From assembly GCA_018466975.1 (NCBI GenBank), contig CM031559.1, positions 372,001 to 436,000 on the forward strand: a stretch of DNA of 64,000 nt, read 5' to 3'. Below are positions 1 to 11,765 of the stretch, piece after piece. How positions within the stretch are numbered: the first letter of the stretch is position 1; each line of letters begins with the position of its first letter. The position numbers and the translations under genes are program-made. This DNA comes from Sparassis latifolia. Taxonomy: Eukaryota; Basidiomycota; Agaricomycetes; Polyporales; Sparassidaceae. The notes beneath the pieces were generated by a model, which did no database searches, was not told the DNA's origin, and saw only the letters and a program-made list of their open reading frames with translations.

Positions 1-640
1 ATGGATCACAGCGATGCGGCCAACGGTGTCTGGAGTAACCATTCGCAGATGTGAGACAGTAATGCTGTAGTGATATTCTCGATACAAAGATAGCTGAGGT
101 GGACCGCTGCACGCCTATCCTCGCAGAATCCGATCGATCGCTCTTTCTTCTCTCGCACCTGACCGAGCAACCTCGGGCACGTTACACTGTGCAGAGTCAG
201 GCGGGTGAGTTGTGAGAATGTACACAACACAGCGAGTAGTTCTGGGATCCCGGAAAATGAACATCCATAAAAGACGAGTTCCTTGATCGAGCTAAAGTGA
301 GCCAGATTGGTGTAAAAGGCGAACACTCTGTGCCTAAGAGATGTATAATGTGGAGAGCCGGGGTAATCTTCCTCGCAATCGTGGAGAACCGCGCACGTCC
401 GATAAGGATCAGGGAGCGTAAGGAGTACCCAATAGCGGGAGACGCATCTAGGAGCACTGCGCATGATTGAAATTGGTAGACTCTGTCCAGAAATACGAGC
501 GAGAACACGTACGAGGGGCTGAGAAGAGCCAGGACTTGCAGACCAGGGAGCACGCGGGCTAAAGGTGCCACATCGTCCCGGATGTGTGCAAAAGTGTGGT
601 CGATAAGCTCCGGGGGAAGTGGTTTCGACAGTACATGCAT
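1..640 (-). pseudogene. F-box/LRR-type protein fragment, frameshifted, runs off the left edge
   Basis: On the minus strand from an ATG at 640 the peptide begins MHVLSKPLPPELIDH and continues IRDDVAPLAR, the usual opening of a basidiomycete F-box (LPPELxDH...). The rest of the F-box, CSLVCKSWLFSAPR, follows in another frame, so one base has been inserted or two lost near 545-555. Further downstream, a third frame carries LRR-like text (SSIKELVFYGCSFSG, FSQLTRLTLHSVTCPRLLG) that runs to about position 6. Such proteins normally act as substrate adaptors of SCF ubiquitin ligases, but here the frame is broken at least twice and the C-terminus lies outside the window. I therefore call it a decayed or mis-sequenced F-box gene. 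The family assignment rests on motif recognition only. Confidence 0.55.
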
Positions 641-1021
641 GGACGGTGAGAACTCTGTACTACTGAAATTAACGGTGGCTGCCAGTTACGGTGGTGATTC
701 AGAGGAGTGACTAAGATGAAATGCCACTTGCGACTTACGAAACAAATGTTCGGTAGTTCTAGGGAGACGAAGCGTGTAAATCCAACTTCGAATGGCGAAA
801 CATAAAGAATGGCAAGACCGCTTAGCGTCAGTGCAATCGCGATCACGTGTCGGTACAGTTCCGAGCTCGCCATTGCACCAAGTTGCTCAGTATATATACC
901 GCTTGAGAATCGAGCGGTCACAAGGGACAGAAAAATCATTTTACTTGGTGTGATCGTTATCCACTACAACAAAGCATCTTCGTATATCTTACATCGGAAC
1001 ATCTATAACTGCATAAACCGC
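641..1021. other. intergenic, nothing recognised
   Basis: Short spacer between the F-box fragment and the first SDR gene. Open frames here are short and show no family motif. Confidence 0.5.
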
Positions 1022-2004
1022 TTACAGAACCAGCTTCATCTTAAGCTTGTTTCCCTCGATGATCTCCTGCTTTTTTCCTTCCAGTTCATTGACATCCCAA
1101 AGGGCGCTCACATAGCGACCACCCAACCAATCTCTTCGCTTGCGCACGAGCCACACGATGAAGTGGGCGGCTAGTTCGGGGGTGTCGGTCAGGAATTCCT
1201 GAACGTCGGCAGGGAGGATGGAGTTCAAGTCGGTCAGCGTCGCACAAGGGTGCAGAACAAACGCCAGAACACCCTCTGCGCCGTAATCCGCCATGATTGC
1301 TTCTGTGAGCCGGAGTTGGGCGAACTTGGTCGTCTGACCAATACCATACCACCATACCATCAATATAATGCGCCGCACAGAAGCGACGATACATACCGAG
1401 AAGCCCCTCCACATAACATGAGCCAAGTCGCTCGCTACATTAACGATGAGCTTGTCGCCGCCACACTCGATAAGCAAAGGGATGAACGCCTGGGTGACGT
1501 TATACACCCCACGGATATTGAACTCCCACACTTTCCACCAGTCGTACGGGTCGCTCTCCGCCATCGGCTTGGGCGGTGTTAAGTAGCCGGCGTTGTTGAC
1601 CGCGACGTCCAATCGCCCAAATGTTTCCTTGACGTGCTTTGCCGCATCGATCACCTGCGCTGTGTCTGTAACGTCGACAGAGAGCGACAGCAGCTTGAGA
1701 ATTTTCCCCGGGCGCTGCGCCGCCAGGCACTCAGCCTCAACAGCCTTTGTGCTACTGCGAGCGAGAAGCACGAGACCAGAGACCCCCGCCTGAGCGAACG
1801 CAATTGCAATCGCTTTGCCAATCCCTTTCGAGGCGCCCGTAACAAGGACGACCTTGCCTGAGAGGTCAGCTGTGGTAGGATCGATGGCAGGATATGTGTC
1901 ATGGTGTAATGTGGTGACCAAGTCCGGGACTATTCATAGTTCTCAGAGATATACAGTGAGAATAATCAATGACGTGAAGGTGGCTGACCGCTGTATTCTG
2001 GCAT
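1022..2004 (-). CDS. short-chain dehydrogenase/reductase, copy A; lacks the catalytic Tyr
   Basis: Three-exon gene: exon 1 at 2004-1989, exon 2 at 1929-1397, exon 3 at 1333-1022. Introns are 1930-1988 (59 bp) and 1334-1396 (63 bp), both GT-AG, and the product is 286 aa. The ATG in a 16-nt first exon was chosen because the main exon has no ATG before the Rossmann fold and copy B has the same architecture. Visible motifs are the NAD(P) site TGASKGIG, NNAG and the Ser region IVNVAS. At the place where copy B reads SSAYQ followed by TTK (YxxxK), copy A reads GFS followed by TTK. Three residues, including the catalytic Tyr, are absent at the end of exon 2. The fold may persist, but normal SDR catalysis is doubtful. 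The substrate is unknown. The unspliced 63-bp intron also stays open, which can mislead gene callers. Confidence 0.85.
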
Positions 2005-2485
2005 TGTCTGAGTCGACGTGACTCAGGTCTAGGGTTCTCTTCAAGTTGACGTCGTGGTTCAGGTCTGTCCACAGAACCTGACATATATGAGTGCAGTTTC
2101 CCCTTCGATAACGAAGTGACGCATGCAGAAGGCTTACCAACCCACGTTATCCACCGAGTTATCGCCCGCATCAAGAACAAGAGAAAGCAGCTTTGACTGT
2201 CTATACACGGCCTTGCAAGGAAGCTGGGTAGTAACGAAAACTCTTACCAAGGTGACGAAGGCCATTCGAAGCTGAATATTTCCATGCTGGGGGTGGATAG
2301 AAAACTGTATCGAGTAGACTGAGGGAAAAGTCAGAGGAAAATAAGCGGATATACAATCTTCAGAAGCTGATCGCAGACGAATCCTGAGAATATCGAAGGC
2401 TGCCAGGGAACTTCGCGCAATCATCAGGATAAATGCAGCTTATCATAACTGTAAGTCGTACAGCCGATATTCTCACTCGAAAAGC
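2005..2485. other. spacer between SDR copies
   Basis: About 480 bp between the start of copy A and the stop of copy B. It should hold the promoter of copy A and the 3' end of copy B. No other gene is supported. Confidence 0.5.
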
Positions 2486-3458
2486 TCACAGAACCATCCT
2501 CATCTTCAGCTTATCCCCGTCAACGATCTCCTGCCTCTTTGCCAACAGCTCGTCCACATCCCAATTGGCACTAATATAGCGACCACCCAACCAGTCTCTC
2601 CGCGCGCGCATGAGCCAAACGACAGTATGAGCGCCGAGCTCGGGAGTGTCAATGCACATCTTCCGGACTTCTGGCGCCCATTTAGCATTCAGCTCGGTCG
2701 GCGTAATGCAAGGATGTAATGCAAATGCCAGGACGCCTTGGGTGCCGTAGTCTGCCATAATCGACTCGGTAACGCGGAGCAGGGCAAACTTGGTTGTCTT
2801 GCCAGTGCGGGTTAGATGCATGGAAAGGAAGAGAAGATGGGACAATACCTGGTAAGCGGAGCTACCCGCCCATATCAAGTGAGCCATTCCGCTTGACATA
2901 TTCACGATGAGCTTGTCGCCTCCACATTCAATGAGCAAGGGGATGAAGGCGTGTGACATATTGTACACCCCACGTATATTGACCTCCCAGACTTTCCACC
3001 AGTCGTAAGGGTCACTCTCCGCCATCGGCTTGGATGTCTCCATGTAGCCGGCATTGTTGACTATGGCATCCAGTCGCCCGAATGTCTCCTCCACCTGTCT
3101 GGCAGCCTCGATGACCTGTGCTGGGTCCCTGATGTCGACTGAGAGTAGAAGCAGCTTGATCTGGCGTCCGGGACGCCGCACGGCCAGACACTCCGTCTCT
3201 ACCGCGCTCATGTTGCTACGGGCGAGGAGCACTAGTCCAGAGGCACCCGCCTGGGTGAACGCAATCGCAGTCGCCCTGCCGATCCCTCTCGATGCACCTG
3301 TGACGAGAACGACCTTGCCTGAGAGGTCGGCTTTATTAGGGTCGATAGCGGGATACGTATCATGGTGTGTCGTGGGCACGAAGTCAAGTCCTGGTTTCTA
3401 AGATATATAGCCTGAACAAGACATAGAAAACAGGCGACAGACCGGTAGAATTAGGCAT
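2486..3458 (-). CDS. short-chain dehydrogenase/reductase, copy B (intact)
   Basis: Three exons (3458-3443, 3390-2849, 2797-2486) with GT-AG introns 3391-3442 (52 bp) and 2798-2848 (51 bp), giving 289 aa. The classical SDR signature is complete: TGASRGIG for nucleotide binding near residue 40, NNAG, the Ser in VNMSS, and YQTTK (YxxxK) at the exon 2/3 junction. The N-terminus (MPNSTG then a conserved HHDTYPAIDP) parallels copy A. The protein has no signal peptide and is presumably a cytosolic NAD(P)-dependent oxidoreductase of unknown substrate. It lies in tandem with copy A on the same strand, and a decayed third member lies about 4 kb away, so the group arose by local duplication. The 51-bp intron contains no stop and also reads through. 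Confidence 0.9.
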
Positions 3459-4676
3459 GTTCGATAATGCACCTGTTGTCTCTGTTCGAGCTCGAGTTGA
3501 GGCTGTCGATAGATGCTGGAAAACCAATATATAGACCCGGGTCTCTCTATATGTATAACAAGTGACGCACTTCTATCCATGTAACGCGTTCGTCCGCGGG
3601 GGAATCGCACGCTTTGTGGGGCGAAGTCGGCCTAAATAGAAACCAATAACCCAATGCGGTCAAAGAGGATATTGTATTCTGTAGTCCCTGTGACTAGCGG
3701 AATATAGCTGCCATCTTGAATTCAACATCTTCCTTGGAGGCGATAGTATGGCGATAGTCCAAATGAATCAAGTGCACTGTAGCCCAGGCCAACACAGACT
3801 AATTAGAAGCGCAACCATCACCATCATGAAGGGGACGTCAGAGCAGTCCTGAGAATGCTGTAGGCCTGAGGGATTACAGCTTGTGCATCACCACTATGGA
3901 CCTTCGACGTGGTCTTCAGTCAACTGCTGGGATCACATGAAAGATCAGAAGGTATCTTTGTGTAAAGAAAAGCTTTTCTTGCCTCCCCTTGTCGGGCGGG
4001 AGCAACATCGGCGGCGGCAGTTTGGCACCAAATGAAGGGACGACTAGGCGTCTTCCGTAGCACTGGTTGGCAGTGAACATCCTAGTTTGGCACATCGAAA
4101 CTGTGGGTGGTGTTGACGATGCTGGGCTATGAAAGCATCTGCATGTACAGCTTCCAGGCTGGGTGCTCAAAAGAATGAGGTCCGACGGTTGCCCCGACCT
4201 TCTCCGCTGTGGCGCCCCTGCCAAGTTTGAGCCACCGTCTAACTCACCGCGTATGTAGGTCCAAGTTCGGGAGTGATGTATGGATCTGCAAACGACTGTA
4301 TTGTCAGAGATGGTCAAAGAGCGTACGGAATGCCCATTCACCTTACTATTAAAGGAAACAGCGCCAGCACTGGGATGGATCCTTCCATCTCAGGATGCTG
4401 ACAACCACTTAGAATTCTCGGGATCGAGCAGCTGACATTTTCAAACTCAATCTTGACTGGACCTCTAATAGGATCATCCCACGATCGTCTGCCAGCCAGT
4501 CAAAAAGCACACGCCACGGTATACACTGCAACATCGATATTCATAACGTTCCCTCCAGGAATTTTGGCTAATCGTACAGTGAAGATAAATACCACAAAGT
4601 ACACAATCCGGGAGCGTATATCAAGGTACAGCGCTTTTCGAACTGGATGCGGCGGGCGATCTTGCCTCGGTACAGT
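3459..4676. other. intergenic, no gene recognised
   Basis: About 1.2 kb. The only sizeable frame (minus strand 3916-4341, 141 aa) has no family motif and an unbalanced Pro/Ser/Arg composition, so it is not called. Confidence 0.45.
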
Positions 4677-5833
4677 TTAGTCAAAGTTGATGATGACTTT
4701 CAGCGCTTTGTTGGTGGCGGCAGCGGCGAACGACGAGTAAGCCGAGTCGATGTTGCCAAACTTGAACGTGTGCGTGGTCAGCACCTTCCCGTCCAGCTTC
4801 CCGGATTCGAGGAGCTTGATCAGCATGGGCGAGGTCACGGTGTCGACCAGACGCGTGGTGATAGCTACATAACGAGTAAATGGATCAGTGCGATTCACAA
4901 AGAGCGCAGACGACCACGGACCGATGTTGCGGTCCCACAGCTTCTCCAAGTGGAGATCCGCCTTGCCGCCGTGCACGCCGATATTGGCGATGGTGCCTCC
5001 AACACCTATGATCTCCTGGCACAGCTCGAACGTCGGCGCAACACCGACAGCCTCAATCGCAGAGTCGACACCTTCACCGTTCGTGATCTCCATCACATTC
5101 TTCACCGCGTCCGGGCCCGACACAACCGCGTGCGTTGCGCCAAGCTTGAGCGCGACGTCGAGGCGATTCTGGTCGAGGTCGATCATGATGACCTTAGAGG
5201 GTGAGTACAGCTGCGCAGTGATAAGCGCGGAAAGACCAATGGGCCCTGCGCCGACAATCGCGACAATACTACCGGGGCGACCTTGCCGTTAAGAGTGCCG
5301 CACTCCAGCGCGGTGGGGAGGATGTCGCTGATCATGACGAGCGCGTCCTCGTCGACGCCCTTGGGCACAGGATGGAGACTCGAGTTCGCATGCGGAATCC
5401 GTACGAACTCGGCCTGGGTGCCGTCGATCGTGTTGCCGAGGATCCAGCCGCCCGTGCTGCAGTGCGAAGGCATAGCCCGCCGGCAATTGCGGCACGTCCC
5501 GCACGCTGTAACACACGATATGATGACGCGGTCGCCGGGCTTGTACGCCGTCACGCCAGAGCCGACAGACTCGACTACACCAAGCCCTTCGTGTCCGAGA
5601 ATACGGCCCGGCTGCACGGTGGGGACATCGCCCTTGAGAATGTGCAGGTCGGTACCTAGTGGCGGAACCGGGTGAGCAAGCAGGTGAGTGGAAGCAATTA
5701 AGGACATGCCGCAGATGGTCGTCTTGACGAGTTTAACGACGGCGTCGTCCGAGGCGATGGTTTTGGGCTTGGGTTTCTGCTCCAAACCGAAATCCCCCTT
5801 GTTGCGATACACGAGAGCCTTCATGGTAGCCAT
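4677..5833 (-). pseudogene. zinc-dependent alcohol dehydrogenase, one 1-nt frameshift, otherwise complete
   Basis: Medium-chain Zn alcohol dehydrogenase resembling the secondary-alcohol branch. From the ATG at 5833 (MATMKALVY) it shows the catalytic-zinc Cys (TTICG) and His (GHEGLG), the structural-zinc cluster CGTCRNC...C, and, after a frame change, the NAD(P) motif GAGPIG. The first intron, 5656-5709 (54 bp), starts with GC rather than GT (G|GCATGT...CTAG). The second, 4865-4921 (57 bp), is GT-AG. The frames join near 5277-5281, where the text should read P-G-S-I-V but one base is missing in a CCCCGG run. Restoring one base gives 348 aa, the normal family length. The single homopolymer lesion in a fully conserved gene suggests either sequencing error or very recent inactivation. 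Neighbouring oxidoreductases (SDRs) lie on the same strand, but no shared pathway is demonstrated. Confidence 0.85.
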
Positions 5834-7155
5834 GTTGCGGGCGTTGAGATACTGTAGGCAAGGGTCAAATGCTGCAGTTACCACGGAATGAGCGTGTTGT
5901 ACCCACCAGGAATTGAGTGGAAGTTCTGCGTGTAAAAGACGAGGATTTAAGAACGGTCCTGGAGAGGTTGAACCTAACAAATGACAAACCCGGTTAGTCG
6001 AGTGTACAATCTATCATACAAAACGGTCACATATGTCGGCGAATCGACGGGGGTCGTAAACTCACATCGTTGTCGAGTGCAGAGACGGTGCTGCGGGGTG
6101 AATGTTGATGTTCAGGAGGAGCGTCAGCTGTTCTTATAATGCGCGCCGGCATTGATGCCTGGCCGCTAGCATGTGGTGTGACATCTACGATCGACAACAG
6201 GGGCATCCGATGACCTCGCCATGCCGAGGCTTCGGGAAGGCGGATGGGTGCGGTTCTGGAGTTCGTTAGTGCGGGACGTGGTCTAGACGGCCGGACACGG
6301 AACACGAATCGTCACACGCATGTGATCGTAATGTAACAGTACTATGTTGACGATCCCGTGGTAAGTAAGAAAATAGAGTCATAGTCTAATATTAGATCTG
6401 TGCAGTCTCAGCACAGTATTGTAAGTAGACATCGAGACAGGCCAGGATGTGGAGAGCGTAAGCAGGCACCTTTCAAATCCCTATCGTTGACTTTCCGAAC
6501 GTCGATCTGAGGGTTCAACGCTCAATGTCATGTTTTTTCAGGGTTCTGTCCTTGTTCAACCGCTGCAAGCCGTGGCGTATGAGACGACGATCACGAAAAG
6601 GACAAACACAGTGCTGACATCACGATATCGTTGATATGAACATAATACTACTGGCCATGCTCTTATATCCGATCTTCCCGATCTTAGACATATCTAACGA
6701 CATGCATTCGACGCAGCGCTTGGGCATGAATGCATGGCTAGCAGGAACGCATTCCCTACTCAGACTGCCCGTGATGAGTGTGGTAATTGACGCAGCGAAC
6801 GCTTCTGCAGTGATGAGTGTCGTTAGTTCATTACTAGCACACCATAGCGCACTGACGTCGCAGAGATTGTACCACGCGAGTAGAGATAACTCCTGCTCAT
6901 CCCTGCTTACGTTGACTCTCTTTGTGTCTGCGATCTTCCCATGCTATCCGGACTACTGCGGGACTGCTAGTCACTCCCTCGGCTATATCTGACCTATACC
7001 ATGGTCAGCTGAACGAGCGTCACGTCAGGGCAAAGATGGTAGCGTTCACTGCGTCAGGAGATACCTTTCCCCTCAAGGCGGAAGGACGGTTCGATTCAAT
7101 CATTGTGGTACCTGCGCCATATCCATGATGCACCATCTTACCGTGGTTCATTGAA
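5834..7155. other. intergenic, no gene recognised
   Basis: About 1.3 kb. It holds the presumed ADH promoter and several short frames without motifs. Nothing further is supported. Confidence 0.45.
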
Positions 7156-7775
7156 CTAACAAGTTAGTGCAATCTTCGCCTGTACAACCATCCTGACCTG
7201 GAACTCGTGCCCGTCCAAGATCCCGTGCTTCTTCTGACGTCTCGTCTACGACTCTACGTCGCACGGTTGATATAGCGGCCAGCGAGGTACACTCTGTTCC
7301 CGTGCAGGTCAAACAACAGTATGCGCGGCTACTTCGGTGGGCCATTTCTTGGCTTCCGGCAGCTTTGTGATGCTTATCCGTTCAGGGTTGTGACAGGAAC
7401 GAACTGAGAACGCCAGAACTCCCCGAGAGCCATAGCCTGCCATAGCCCGCCTTGGTCGACTCCGTGATGCGCAGAATAATCAACTCGTCGATAGACATAA
7501 TAGTCCAAGTAAATTACCTGGACTGAGGTAACATACGGAGTTAACGGTGGTGATGCATGCTCATCTGGAGGGCCGCCGGCATACGCCGAAACACCCACCC
7601 ATAGTAAGTAAGCCATAATGTTCGCCACGTTCACGATCTGAGCCGCACTTAGTAATGGATGAAACGCACGAATATTGACCAGGACCGTCCGTAGGTCACT
7701 CTCCGCATCGGCTCCTTCAAATTCAAAAGCGGGCTCCATAAGGTCACCAATCCCACTGCATTCAGAGCAAGACAT
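7156..7775 (-). pseudogene. decayed third SDR copy
   Basis: Minus-strand similarity to the two SDR genes is spread over three frames and in the right order. The pieces are LNAVGL...KEPM (SDR NNAGY...KPM), AESDL...VNIR, QIVNVAN...LLWVGVSAY (Ser/Tyr region), ILRITEST.AGYG...GVL, AHTVV, LAGRYI, and a tail CDVES...ILDG.EFQVRMVV matching WDVDEL...IVDGDKLKMRMVL. Stops and frameshifts interrupt it throughout, and the part matching FNIRGVYN...FIPLL is shortened. It cannot encode a functional enzyme. It shows that the SDR family once had at least three local members. Confidence 0.7.
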
Positions 7776-8331
7776 CCGACGTACCATTTCAGGTCCATGG
7801 TCCGAGTTATCGCAAGCTTCATCAGTGACATACCAAAGAGCTCTAGGCACTCTGTACGTTGTGGAAGTGCAATGTGATCAGGAATCGGTGCTGCAGCCTG
7901 GGAGATATGCTTGCGTCCAGCGCCGACTCATCGAGAAGGCCGTCCAAAGAGAGACGCGACTCGACAATAACCAAGAAAGAAAAGCTAGGATAGAAATCGG
8001 AGACTTGCTCGATTAGATGCATGCCGGGATTTGAGCGCCCAGCTAGTCGCCCTGTCATTCTGTCCAACTGTCTTCGGCCACATCCTACTCTTCAGAAGAT
8101 CACCGAAAAACTCCCTGTATCGCATGGTTCAATCGCACTTGTAAGTCGCTCAACCCAGCACGTTCGACCACGCGCACCGGTAACCTTGTGCACCACAACA
8201 AGCGAGTAACATTGTTCAGCATTGTGGTGTGGTTCAATATCCAGACCTGAACAAACTAAACATACAGGTTAGTAGTGGGAAAACATGTGGATCAGCGAAA
8301 GGTGGATCGTAATATCCATATTTCCGCTTCC
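7776..8331. other. intergenic, nothing firm
   Basis: This region could contain further unrecognisable N-terminal remains of the SDR relic. The minus-strand frame 7843-8067 has no motif. Confidence 0.4.
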
Positions 8332-10724
8332 CTAGACCTCCTGGCACTGGAATTTGTGGGTAATTTTCCAGTCCTTCTTCTGACATATCTCCGAGCAGTA
8401 CCGGACTTTCTTGCATCTCCCGCATGCCTTCAGCTTCGGTTGCCCTCGTTTACCACACAACCAGCATCTATGGGAAGTAATGTCGGGACCGACAGTCTCC
8501 AGATACGACACCGTGAACAGTGGCGACACGGCGATCCTGGTGACGTACGGAGCGAACCTCTTCCACTCGGGAAATTGTTCCATGCCCTGGACGTCCCTTC
8601 CTCTGCCGCAGGAACACAGCGGATCTGTGAACGCCTCCTCCGATAGTGGGATCCTGCCCTTGCGCTTGTACTCGCAGTTCACTCCGTGTCGCCACAAACG
8701 GCACCTCTCAGCGAGTGCTGGGAGGAGGCGCTTCCAAGCCCACACAGCAGTGTCCGATGATGGGGTGCTGTCTACACTCTTGTCATGTCTGATCTTGTCG
8801 CAGAGTCTCTTCAAGCAACTCCTGGTAATCGCTCCTTTGCTGCGTAAAGGCCTGGTCCCGGTCTCGCGCAAACCGATGAGTTGGTCCATCACTTCAGCCC
8901 ATCCATCATCCGTGAGTTGATGCGTTTGCTTGACAAATTTAAGGAACAGAATGAAGCTTTCGCTTGTGTTATAGACAATGTTGCACTGGAGGGAAACTGC
9001 TTCGACCGTTGACAACGGACCATCCTGCCCAAAAAAGCCTCTCCTCTTCGTGGTTGAACATTCGGCAATACATGTTGAAGAGCAGTGTTCCAAGCTGTCG
9101 TGGTGTGAACACGAGAGCTCCTGGGATAGCTCGGTACGAACATTTGTCCGGTCTGGCTGTGGTATCTCCGGAAGCCGGTACCCTCCAAGTCAAGTTCTGG
9201 TGAAACAACGCCGAATCGCCGGTTTGTCGAAATAACGTGCGGACAATCAGCTCATCCGTATTGCAATGCGAACTGAAGCACGACAGATAGTCGACGGGGC
9301 ACACACCTACCACGAGGGCGATGGTTGTCATGTCCGCGTACACCCGTTGTGTGAAATCTCTGGCACCATCGTCATGTGGGAGAGGCTTGCCCGTCCCATC
9401 CTCGTAGACGAGGCTCTGGTCACCCGTGGTTTGGTAATGTTGAGATTCAGTATACAGAACGCTGCATCTGGAAGGATGTGATAATAGTGGAACCACCGCA
9501 GTCAGGATATTCAAGAGTCCGACATTGTCTTCCAGGTCGGACGCATCAATCACGTTGAAGCGTATAGGGGCACTCCGAGATGGATAATCCTCCTTGCTGA
9601 GTTGGATGGTTTGTGTGGTCCAAGGGCCAACGAGTACACTCGCAGAAGCAGTTTTTGCGGTGCGGAAGGACTGGAACGCATAGCATGCTCCAGTTGCTTC
9701 CGCCAGTAGAATACGAATGACGGGAGTAGGGTGTCTGGTAGAGCAGATGGAAGCTCGGAAGGCTGAGCACCAATCGTAGAATTGCATCTAGGCGGCCTTG
9801 ACCAGATCAAATACGTCTGCTAAACCATAGCTATTACCAACCACTAATGCGAGATGGAAATCAACAGTCGGGTGCGTGAAGGGGTAGACAATACAGCCTT
9901 CTCCGCCGAAGGAGTAGACAAAAGTCGGATTGAGATATGTCGCAGCCGCAATCTGTGCGGGATCTGAAAATGTCACGCCCGCATCCCAGTATTGCCCAAA
10001 CTTCACGTTGGACTCGAATGCCGATAGTCTGAAGGGGCCAGCCGAACGTGAGGCCATCCAGAAAAGGGCAGCAGGGGCAACTTGATATTCCTTTAAGAGA
10101 GTTTCGCGAAGAGACTGTTTACGCTCAGTCGGCATATTCTGCATGCCGACATATAACACCCAGTATCGTCGAAGCTGCGCCAGCGTGTACTCTGTGCACA
10201 TTCTTGTGAACGCGCCATAGGGAGACGAGTTCCAACATTGAAGATTGTCGGAGAAATTGATCAGCTTTTTGCATTGGGTGATCAAGGCCGTATGGGACTC
10301 TTCGTCCAAACTAATATGGTAGAACATATTCCATACGATAGTGGTGACAGGGTATGTATTGTCGGCGATCATGGTCAACAGTAGCACATTGCGGGCTGCA
10401 CGAGTTAGTAAAACTACTCTAATATTTACTACACGAAAACACTCACCCAGCACGCCTGGATCGAGGTCGCAACAAGTGAAGTCAAGCCGGCGCCCTGTGA
10501 GGAAAACCAGCCCTCGTTAGGAACGAATTGTGTGCATTAGATGTCGCACTTACTTTTCTCGGCTTCGCAGAAGATGGTGTACAAGACGCTCCTAAGATCA
10601 CCGCATCCAAGCAGAAGGACATCAGCACGTTCTTCAGGGAGAGATCTCTTGTCAGGCACACAGCCGAGGTGGTGCCTATAGGAAAGAAGGTGTAATTTCC
10701 AAGCCAGACGAGTGGGAGAGCCAT
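8332..10724 (-). pseudogene. DUF4470 + MYND zinc-finger protein, three lesions
   Basis: Exons read 10724-10554, 10494-10447 and 10395-8332, with GT-AG introns of 59 bp (10495-10553) and 51 bp (10396-10446). The N-terminus (WLGNYTFFPIGTTSAVCLTR, then LPEERADVLLLGCGD, LDFTCCDLDPGVL) is typical of the fungal DUF4470 domain. The C-terminus carries an intact MYND finger: CWLC, CGRC, YCSEIC, HKFQC. Three defects break the frame. A TC dinucleotide is duplicated at about 10639-10644. An in-frame TAG lies at 9788-9790 (VKAA*MQFYDW), easily derived from CAG. One base is inserted near 9040 (MFNHEE / RGFFGQ). Ignoring these, the product would be about 759 aa. MYND fingers bind proline-rich partners and DUF4470 has no assigned role. 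The mix of lesion types points to real decay rather than only base-calling error. Confidence 0.8.
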
Positions 10725-11102
10725 CGGTGTGAACCAGTACTGAGAGATTGTGATGCAGTAGCACCCAGAATGTCAACAGAAAAAATTACAGTAAATAAAA
10801 CGGACGTACGCGCGTACTTGGAGAATAAGGAATCCACCGTTTTCTCTAACAAGCTTCTCGGCACTTCTGAATTTGTTTCTCTCACAGATATCCTCAGACC
10901 GTGTTGAATTCCTGCGTTGCGTTGTCGCGCGATGGGCAGTCCACTGCTGGTCTACTGCTGGTCTACGGAATGAGTGGAGAGAACTGTTAACATCAACAGC
11001 GACGTGTCTGAGTGGAGCCGTGAGCATTTCAGTTCAACTTTTGGCGCGCACGACCATCAGACGCTTGACCACGCCCGCCGCCAGTCGACACGTCATGATT
11101 AT
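10725..11102. other. spacer left of the mobile element
   Basis: Presumed upstream region of the DUF4470/MYND pseudogene. It contains a small tandem duplication, CTGCTGGTCTA repeated about twice near 10941-10965. No gene is seen. Confidence 0.45.
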
Positions 11103-11125
11103 GGCGGCCCGTTCTGGACAAAAAT
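11103..11125 (+). repeat. left terminal inverted repeat
   Basis: It starts GGCGGCCCGTTC and is the exact reverse complement of 18179-18201. The identity extends two more bases outward (11101-11102), which overlap the putative target duplication. Confidence 0.75.
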
Positions 11126-11571
11126 GCATCAGTCTTGTCAATTCCTGGCGGCAACCTAGTCTTGGTCAACTAGCGCATTTTTGGCAGGCTCCCACCTTAC
11201 GGAAGTTTCCGCATCACGTGCAACCGTGATTCTGTGTATACGCGTCGCGTTGTCCAATGCATTCTCCTCTTCCTGCAGGGAAGAACGGGTAGCTAGGCTA
11301 ATGATACCGTGTTTTTAGGACCTGAGTTACTTCAAAAAATATTTCTAGTATAGTTCGTAGCAAGGAAGGCCGGAAACAGGCCATGCTGCACAGTCTTGTA
11401 GTGAAATGGACATCTGCACCTCTTCTCCTTATCAGTGCCTCCAAAGAACATTCCTGAAATAACAGGCAAGGATTCTGAAGGATGTATATTGACTTCTTAG
11501 GTTGAATATCAGCCACCCGGGCTGTCGTTGTCCTTCCAGCTTTTAAATTCGCGTGCTTAGCTGCAGTTGTT

Positions 11572-11629
11572 GTTTCCTTTTTGGGCGTAAGAGGGGAGGC
11601 CTGTAAATCGACGCGACTTGATGCAGACT
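11572..11629 (+). repeat. subterminal direct repeat, left copy
   Basis: It matches 17615-17672 at 50 of 58 positions in the same orientation (core TTTTTGGGCGTAAG and TCGACGCGAC). Just downstream, 11655-11700 carries the inverted core CCTTCCGCCTTACGG. A related core, CCACCTTACGG followed by a similar ...TCACGTGC, lies at 11187-11221. Clusters of short repeats inside the ends are typical transposase-binding arrays (inference). Confidence 0.65.
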
Positions 11630-11765
11630 TAGTCTACATCAGCTGGCGCGGCTTAGTGGGCCTTCCGCCTTACGGATTTTTGCGGAGTCACGTGCTTTAA
11701 CAAGCTTGCGCAAACAGCGCGTTGAACGCGTTGAACGACGCGTCTAGTCGTTCGTACGCCTTTTG

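Noticed and set aside
3916..4341. 141-aa minus-strand frame
   Set aside because: No motif, skewed composition, no splice context; not distinguishable from chance.
11763..11765. Helicase start three bases earlier (TTG), and similar non-ATG starts at 1921, 3379 and 17323
   Set aside because: ATG at 11766 is the better start. For the SDR genes a spliced 16-nt first exon provides an ATG. The TTG at 17323 follows a premature stop.
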